From Sphingobium sufflavum (GTDB lineage Bacteria > Pseudomonadota > Alphaproteobacteria > Sphingomonadales > Sphingomonadaceae), in contig NZ_JAJSSH010000006.1 in assembly GCF_021403115.1 (NCBI RefSeq), forward strand, positions 179,677 through 243,676: a DNA stretch of 64,000 nucleotides. The letters are read 5' to 3'. The notes beneath the pieces are model-generated. The model searched no databases. It saw nothing but the letters and a program-made list of their open reading frames with translations, and had not been told where the DNA came from. How positions within the stretch are numbered: position 1 is the stretch's first letter; each line of letters begins with the position of its first letter. Below, one piece after another: positions 63,439 through 64,000 of this stretch. The position numbers and the translations under genes were made by a program.

Positions 63439-63460
63439 ATAGACCGATTGATCGGTCTAT
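63439..63460. promoter_or_regulatory. TetR operator (22-bp inverted repeat)
   Basis: ATAGACCGAT (63439-63448) and ATCGGTCTAT (63451-63460) are exact reverse complements around TG. The core matches the TAGACCGATCGGTCTA type of TetR/NemR operators. It lies 13 bp upstream of the tetR start, where it would cover the promoter or early transcribed region, giving autoregulation. Confidence 0.8.
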
Positions 63461-64000
63461 ATTGGAAGCGCGTTTGGTACGCAATGTGCAAAATCCTGCT
63501 GGCCACAAAACCACTGAATTGGCACCGCCCCTGCGGTCGGGGTGGGCTTCGTTGATGTGTGGAGGGCTTTGCCTGAGTGGGGAGCGCCTTGTCTGGCTCT
63601 ATCGCAAATGGGATTTCGGGTCGCTGCGATGGCTGTGCTCAGCACCATCTTTTCACGGAGGAGCATGCGAAGATCTTCACGGAGACCTTCTAGAAGGTGA
63701 CCCAAATCACCGCCAGTCAGGTGGATCGCGGCGAGGTCACGAAGAACCGACTTGCCGTGATCGAGACGGAACGGGAGAATCTGTCCGGCAAGCCGCGCCC
63801 CGTCCCGATTTTCCGCACTCTCATCATGATGGGTCTAACGAGGGTACCGACGAGTGTGAAGAGCGGGTTTGCACCAACGTCCGTCCCGACGGCGCCAATG
63901 GCCCTGAGGCGGAGGTTGTCGCGAACGCGGCGGATCTGGTGGTCTACGCCACAAACGACAACGCCGCCCCGGAGGGCGGCGTATGTAGTTCCATAACAGT
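63461..64000 (+). pseudogene. Degraded region with possible mobile-element remnants
   Basis: 540 bp without an intact gene. GGCTCTATCGCAAA (63595-63608) resembles the terminal repeats of IS6-family elements, but no transposase follows. From about 63650 a plus-strand frame reads HAKIFTETF, a stop, then SQVDRGEVTKNRLAVIETER, similar in outline to the coiled-coil end of serine recombinases. Another frame near the edge reads AEVVANAADLVVYATNDNAA. The pieces are in different frames and interrupted, so this looks like a decayed recombinase fragment. Identification is tentative and the element may continue beyond the window. Confidence 0.3.

Noticed and set aside
63595..63608. An intact IS6-family element
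   Set aside because: Only a terminal-repeat-like 14-mer is seen; there is no transposase or second end in the window.

Overview
The window reads as a high-GC chromosomal segment of a sphingomonad (Sphingomonadaceae, Alphaproteobacteria). Pointers to this are five TonB-dependent receptors in 64 kb, an oxygen-dependent cobalamin operon, a FixLJ oxygen-sensing pair, small proteins typical of the group and a family of intergenic repeats. No rRNA, tRNA, CRISPR array or intact insertion sequence was found. Genes are tightly packed, with many ATGA or GTGA stop/start overlaps. Family names come from motifs read by eye, not from database searches.

Region by region. (1) 1-8.9 kb: the start of a PAS-GGDEF-EAL protein, then a compact biosynthetic locus. 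It holds a LuxR-type HTH protein, a LuxI-type acyl-homoserine-lactone synthase, an acyl carrier protein, a cyclopropane-synthase-like methyltransferase and a fatty-acyl-AMP ligase, facing a TonB receptor. It could load, modify and transfer an acyl chain, and is the best candidate here for an undescribed system. (2) 8.9-14.4 kb: a TonB receptor / YfiR-like protein / hybrid histidine kinase operon with a single-domain response regulator. (3) 14.5-23.6 kb: cobGHIJ-LEMBF on the minus strand behind a cobalamin riboswitch. cobK lies on the opposite strand inside the operon. (4) 23.8-28.4 kb: a siderophore-type TonB receptor behind a Fur-like box and a 32-bp perfect palindrome, followed by PepSY and DUF3325-type membrane proteins. 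(5) 28.5-34.8 kb: a czcCBA metal-efflux operon with a His-rich secreted protein.

(6) 35.1-36.4 kb: a Tat-exported D-amino-acid-oxidase-like flavoprotein whose motifs appear circularly permuted. (7) 36.7-41.7 kb: fixLJ, a helix-hairpin-helix protein, an IrrE-like protein with HQLGH in place of HELGH, and repeats. (8) 41.8-48.6 kb: a hydrolase, a LuxR-type regulator, a TonB receptor and an MFS exporter, linked by three near-identical 15-bp sites. (9) 48.8-63.4 kb: a catabolic island for plant esters and glycosides, with a GH3 glycosidase, a TonB receptor, a ROK regulator, two further esterases, three tannase/feruloyl-esterase proteins and a TetR regulator. (10) 63.5-64.0 kb: degraded sequence with possible mobile-element remnants.

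The genes suggest a free-living aerobe that scavenges iron, plant-derived esters and metals through outer-membrane receptors, makes its own corrin ring, and adjusts to oxygen and probably to a self-made acylated signal.
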